A stretch of 64,000 nt of DNA. Origin: Rhodanobacter sp. OK091. Lineage in GTDB: Bacteria > Pseudomonadota > Gammaproteobacteria > Xanthomonadales > Rhodanobacteraceae. Numbering within the stretch: position 1 is the stretch's first letter; every line of letters starts with the position of its first letter. The notes under the pieces were generated by a model that searched no databases, was not told the origin of the DNA, and saw only the letters and a list, made by a program, of their open reading frames with translations. Shown here piece after piece: positions 60,806-64,000 of the stretch. The position numbers and the translations under genes were made by a program. The stretch lies in assembly GCF_900142825.1 (NCBI RefSeq), contig NZ_FRCH01000001.1, positions 372,001-436,000 of the forward strand, written 5' to 3'.

Positions 60806-62137
60806 ATGGCCACAATCGACCTGAATTCAGGTGCAGCAGCGGCTGTCCTTGATGAAGTTGACCTTGTCGATCTTCCCGTCATTGGAGCGATTCCGGAAGA
60901 TCTCAACGGTGTGCTGGTACGCAACGGGCCCAACCCTTTGGGTGGCCGTTTCAAGGGAAACGACGTGTTGGACTGGTGGCCCGAAGATGCGATGTTGCAT
61001 GGCATCTCGCTGCATGGCGGCCGCGCAACGAGTTACAGAAATCGCTGGGCTCGTACAAAACGATGGGCTGACGTGTACAGCCCTGATGCTTCACTGGCCC
61101 TGCTCGATACGAATCCGAACGTTAATGTGCTCTATCACGCCGGCGAAATATTGGCGCTGTCTGAAGGCGGTGCCCCGCTTGCTATTACGGCTAAGCTCGA
61201 AACTCTCGGAGCATCCCGTCGTCACCTGGGGATGACGAACGGTATGACGGCCCATCCCAAAGTTGACGCTCAGACAGGTGAACTCATGACCTTTCGAGCC
61301 GATTGGAAGAAGCCGTTTTTGCGCTACGGGGTGACAGACGCGGAAGGTACATCCAGCGTCGACGTCGACATCGAGATGTCATCTCCCTCGATGATGCACG
61401 ACATGGCCATCACCGCCACCCACAGTATCTTGCTTGACCTTAGCGTTGGGTATGACTTCTCGATGCTATCCCGTGGCCATCGCATGCCATTGCGTTGGCG
61501 TGACGACCATAGGGCGCGGCTGGGCATCATTCCTCGTCATGGCGGCGAGATGCGTTGGTTTGAAATTGCACCGTGCTTTATCCAGCATGTGGTGAACGCG
61601 TACGACGCAGATGAGTCTACGGTCGTGCTGGATGCCGTTCGATATCCACAGTACTTTCGTCTCGCGGACAACGGTTTGACGTTCGAGGAAAATCCACTCG
61701 GAGTTCTGTGGCGCTACGTCATCGACCTTGACAGGGGAACCGTGACCGAAAGACAAATTGATGATGTCTGTATCGAACTGCCTCGCATCAACGAAGGCCG
61801 AACAGGCCATCCTTATCGATTTCTCTACGCTGCGGAGCAGCCAACAAATACTGAGTTCCGAGGTGTCGTCCGCTACGATCTCGAGTCGGGTTCGATGCAG
61901 CGATATAGGGTTCCAGAAGGAGACCAAAACAGCGAGCCGGTGTTCGTAGCGCGTCCCAATGCTTCTGATGAAGACGATGGCTGGCTGCTCGTCTGTGTCT
62001 ATCGACGAGCAACAGATACCAGTGACTTGGTCATTCTCGACGGCAGGAATATCGATAGTGATCCGATAGCGACAGTACGGCTGCCCAGGCGAATTCCTGC
62101 AGGATTTCACGGGGTATGGCTGCCAAAGGACTGCTAA
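60806..62137 (+). CDS. carotenoid oxygenase family dioxygenase
   Basis: 443 residues from the ATG at 60806 with AGAAGGA upstream. All four iron-binding histidines of the seven-bladed propeller are found: H150 (GMTAHPK), H198 (MMHDMAIT), H261 (FIQHVVNAYD) and H435 (GFHGVW). These enzymes cleave carotenoids, stilbenes or lignin-derived phenolics with O2. Substrate cannot be told. It is in an operon with DUF2239. Confidence 0.93.
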   Translation: MATIDLNSGAAAAVLDEVDLVDLPVIGAIPEDLNGVLVRNGPNPLGGRFKGNDVLDWWPEDAMLHGISLHGGRATSYRNRWARTKRWADVYSPDASLALLDTNPNVNVLYHAGEILALSEGGAPLAITAKLETLGASRRHLGMTNGMTAHPKVDAQTGELMTFRADWKKPFLRYGVTDAEGTSSVDVDIEMSSPSMMHDMAITATHSILLDLSVGYDFSMLSRGHRMPLRWRDDHRARLGIIPRHGGEMRWFEIAPCFIQHVVNAYDADESTVVLDAVRYPQYFRLADNGLTFEENPLGVLWRYVIDLDRGTVTERQIDDVCIELPRINEGRTGHPYRFLYAAEQPTNTEFRGVVRYDLESGSMQRYRVPEGDQNSEPVFVARPNASDEDDGWLLVCVYRRATDTSDLVILDGRNIDSDPIATVRLPRRIPAGFHGVWLPKDC

Positions 62138-62506
62138 GTCGCCGCGAAGGTCTTCCCCCGCTGCGCCGTATGCTGCTAGCAGCAAGCGAGTCCTTGAATG
62201 GCTGTTTACGGGAAAGCCGACAGGATGACCTGTAGGTCCGCTCCTGGCCGAAGTCGGCCGGTCGACTCTCGCTGTTGGCGAGCCTGGCCAGTTCCACTGG
62301 TGGTGGTGGTTGGGCTCGCCAACGGGAGTGGGCAAACGCGATGGCGATGATGGGCAGCGTGGCCGCCGGCCGTGGTCAGATTCGCTGGCGGAGCTGGTCA
62401 GTGGCTGTGGCGAAGGTGAGCAGGCGGCAGGCGTTTTGCAATCAGGGGCCAGGGCTCGTTTCACCGTTTCGAGAGCCCCTTCCCGGGCCATCTCATCCTG
62501 ACCCGG
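62138..62506. other. intergenic stretch with a short palindrome
   Basis: TGCTGCTAGCAGCA (62171-62184) is a perfect 14-bp palindrome, possibly part of a terminator of the dioxygenase operon. Otherwise no feature is recognised. Confidence 0.45.
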
Positions 62507-62743
62507 TTAGCCGGATGCCCGTTCCTGTTCGAGCCTCTGCTCGTTGACCTGATCGAGAATCTCCCGCAGGGCAAGCGCCGAATCGAGGATGGCCTCCCCC
62601 AGCGTCGACACGCTCTGGGGTTGCAAGTACGACGTATCGCAGAACGTCATCGCGTCGCCATTGGCAGTGATCGTCCGCAGCAAAGTGTTTAGCTCGTCGA
62701 TCTGGTCGATGGTGACTCCGAAAACAAGGTGTTCGTCCGTCAT
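62507..62743 (-). CDS. small hypothetical protein divergent from XRE gene
   Basis: 78 residues from the ATG at 62741-62743, which has GGAGGAGGG upstream; a longer in-frame reading is not needed. It starts MTDEHLVFGVTIDQIDELNT and has a helix-rich end (LGEAILDSALALREILDQVNEQRLEQERA). This end resembles small DUF3077/DUF6124-type proteins of gamma-proteobacteria. Function unknown. Its start is 115 bp from the divergent XRE gene. Confidence 0.7.
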   Translation of the reverse strand: MTDEHLVFGVTIDQIDELNTLLRTITANGDAMTFCDTSYLQPQSVSTLGEAILDSALALREILDQVNEQRLEQERASG

Positions 62744-62858
62744 GGCATCCCTCCTCCGGTGATATGGCGGACATGGCCGTCCGCATGACAACAATATCCC
62801 GTTTTCAGATATTTGAAAAGCAGATATAGCGTCATGGCGGTCTTCACGGATCGTCATC

Positions 62859-63146
62859 ATGCCAGCCAAATCCATACACAAGAGCGAGTACCTGGTGCTG
62901 CTGCGCCGCCTGCGTGCACTTCGCACAGCGGCCGGCCTGACCCAAGTAGCGCTAAGCGTGGAGCTGCAGCGCCCTCAGTCCTATGTCAGCGACGTCGAAC
63001 GTGGCTCACGTCGGATGGACCTGCTTCAGTTGCGTGAACTCTGCAATGCTTGCGGGCAATCACTGACCGAATTCGTCGATGAATTCGAACAGGAGCTGGG
63101 ACAAGTAAAGCCTACTCGCAGGCCACCAAAGCGACCGTCCCGATAA
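62859..63146 (+). CDS. small XRE-family transcriptional regulator
   Basis: 95 residues. A single Cro/CI helix-turn-helix (YLVLLRRLRALRTAAGLTQVALSVELQRPQSYVSDVERGSRRMDLLQLRELCNACGQSLTEFVDEFEQEL) and a basic tail (KPTRRPPKRPSR). It could be an autoregulator of its divergent partner. It lies 104 bp left of the palindrome array at 63250-63518, and is the nearest DNA-binding protein to it. Confidence 0.92.
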   Translation: MPAKSIHKSEYLVLLRRLRALRTAAGLTQVALSVELQRPQSYVSDVERGSRRMDLLQLRELCNACGQSLTEFVDEFEQELGQVKPTRRPPKRPSR

Positions 63147-63238
63147 GTGAACCCGACCCCGTTACTGTTTTACCGGCAGCACCCGTTCTGAGCGTTCGTG
63201 TTCAAAGGTGTCCGTCAAACCCGGGCCAGCTCACGCTG
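63147..63238. repeat. three dispersed repeat pieces in a row
   Basis: 63147-63164 is a 'GTGAACCCGACCCCGTTA' unit (as at 25092); 63167-63206 is a third copy of the mtfA tail including its stop; 63214-63238 is the 25-bp unit also at 36523-36547. Together they fill the gap between the XRE gene and the phased array. Confidence 0.75.
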
Positions 63239-63249
63239 ACCCTGAGGTA

Positions 63250-63518
63250 CTTATCGATGAGGCTCGTCCACCTCGACGATGCGTCGCATCGCCTCACGCG
63301 TGAGGCTCGGGCATGTCATCGATGAGGCAAATCGGCTCAGTGACGAGTTAAAAGGGCTCGGGCGTGAGTGTGCGGAGCCTCATCGTTGAGTATCCGCGAC
63401 CTCATACATGAGTCGTTCCGGCTCAGCGTTGAGGCAAAAACACTCAACATTGAGCCGGCGGGAGTCAGCGATGAGGTGCCATCGCCTCGGCGATGACGAC
63501 CAAAGACTCAACCGTCAC
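63250..63518. repeat. phased array of 13 CTCA-N4-TGAG palindromes, 21/22-bp period
   Basis: Unit starts: 63250, 63272, 63293, 63315, 63336, 63357, 63379, 63401, 63422, 63443, 63464, 63486, 63507. Spacing is 22, 21, 22, 21, 21, 22, 22, 21, 21, 21, 22, 21 (mean 21.4). Five units match CTCA-N4-TGAG exactly, five differ at one base, three at two. Consensus CTCA-N-CG-N-TGAG. Spacers between units are 9 or 10 bp and all different. The period is not a multiple of three, so this is not a coding repeat. A weaker unit may stand at 63230. Ends at an A6 run and a terminator stem. Confidence 0.9.
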
Positions 63519-63563
63519 AAAAAAGGCCTGACGGGTCGCCGGAGTGGCAGGCCGCGTCAGGCC
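63519..63563 (-). terminator. Rho-independent terminator of the right-end gene
   Basis: Stem GGCCTGACG (63525-63533) and CGTCAGGCC (63555-63563), with A6 at 63519-63524 which is T6 on the minus strand. It ends the gene at 63621-64000 and separates it from the palindrome array. Confidence 0.85.
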
Positions 63564-63620
63564 GGGTGGTGCAGCTTTGCGTGTCGATCACCGCGGTGAG
63601 CAGCACGCCGGCAGGCGCGC

Positions 63621-64000
63621 TCAGGGCGCCGGGACGTCGGCGACGCGGCGGCTCTTGGCGAAGCGGCTGGACAGCTCTTGCCGCAGGCCGTCCAGGCCCT
63701 GGTTCTTGCCGGACACCTTGAGCAGGCCGTAACCCTCCAGCGCGGTGCTCATGATGTCGCTGCCCAGCGCCGTCTCCGTATCCTCGCCCCGCTCCACCAG
63801 CTGCTTCATTCGCTGCAGGCGCGGGCGCAACGCGTCCAGCGCGGCCACGTCCTGCTGCGCCTCGGCCAGGCCCAGGCTAGGCGGCACGATCTGCGGGTTG
63901 TTGGTCAGCACGTTGAGCGTCTGCCGGCCGAACTGCTCCGACTTCTCGCCCATCTTGTACAACTCGCGCCGCTGCGACGGCTGCAAGGCAACGAGGCCGG
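63621..64000 (-). CDS. uncharacterised helical protein (N-terminus outside window)
   Basis: At least 126 residues; the frame is open to the right edge, so the true start may lie beyond it (the TTG at 63984-63986 is only the first start-like codon). The sequence YKMGEKSEQFGRQTLNVLTN, an AEAQQDVAALDALRPRLQRM coil, ETALGSDIMSTALEGYGLLK and a basic end (RFAKSRRVADVPAP) predict an all-helical protein. I recall similar uncharacterised proteins in Xanthomonadales but cannot name a family. The neighbouring palindrome array may be functionally linked. Confidence 0.7.
   Translation of the reverse strand, partial: GLVALQPSQRRELYKMGEKSEQFGRQTLNVLTNNPQIVPPSLGLAEAQQDVAALDALRPRLQRMKQLVERGEDTETALGSDIMSTALEGYGLLKVSGKNQGLDGLRQELSSRFAKSRRVADVPAP

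Noticed and set aside
63250..63518. CRISPR array
   Set aside because: The repeated block is only 12 bp with variable centre and the spacers are 9-10 bp, far below CRISPR sizes, and no cas gene is present.
63250..63518. TIGR-Tas system
   Set aside because: The 9-10 nt spacers are suggestive, but only one kind of repeat block is seen and no Nop-domain Tas protein is visible. Kept only as a comparison.
63408..63599. 63-residue plus-strand reading frame across the array
   Set aside because: The repeat period is 21/22 and breaks the frame pattern, and the frame crosses a terminator stem. It has no ribosome site or family match.

Overview
The window is high-GC, gene-dense DNA that looks like a chromosome of a gammaproteobacterium of the order Xanthomonadales, probably Rhodanobacteraceae (Dyella, Luteibacter or Rhodanobacter type). 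The inference rests on codon and base composition, Xanthomonas-type attC sites, REP-like 'CGTCAT...ATGACG' elements, many Tat-exported enzymes and the general gene set. No rRNA, tRNA, prophage or CRISPR array was seen.

Layout. 0-25 kb is ordinary accessory chromosome. It holds a GH31 lipoprotein (cut by the left edge), a LytS/LytTR-type two-component pair, a Tat-exported protein with a tandemly duplicated domain, a DUF2946 and CxxCGC outer-membrane pair, an ECF42-type sigma factor coupled to its YCII/DGPF partner, an MHS transporter, small VOC, DUF1801, DUF899 and GFA proteins, a GH78 rhamnosidase, and a LysR/enol-lactonase divergon. 25-26 kb has a bactofilin with a coupled zinc-ribbon protein. 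26-32 kb is a stress island: three universal stress proteins, an ExoD-like protein and a P-type ATPase. Three FNR/Anr-type boxes lie exactly in its promoter regions, which suggests one low-oxygen regulon. The island ends in a truncated fourth USP joined to a frameshifted VOC gene.

33-41 kb has a racemase, GNAT and NAD(P)-binding proteins, membrane proteins and a GH2 beta-galactosidase. The Tat signal of the GH2 enzyme is separated from the enzyme by one in-frame TGA. 41-50 kb carries mtfA, a MocR/EamA divergon, an AraC/LysE pair and small secreted proteins. It is threaded with short dispersed duplications: mtfA tail copies, a 74-bp duplication, a 195-bp element with perfect 22-bp inverted ends, and a LysE fragment. 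53.6-55.7 kb is a run of five small genes, all on the minus strand, separated by attC sites. It is an integron cassette array with no visible integrase (a CALIN). 56-62 kb has a Tat amidase, a pirin remnant with a CPBP protease, and a DUF2239/carotenoid-oxygenase operon.

The most unusual object lies at the right end (63,250-63,518). Thirteen short palindromes of the form CTCA-N4-TGAG are spaced 21 or 22 bp apart without a break, with 9-10 bp variable spacers. They lie between a small XRE regulator gene and a Rho-independent terminator that ends an uncharacterised helical protein gene running off the window. I know of no named element that matches it. A phased operator array or a very small repeat-spacer RNA array are the two readings worth testing.
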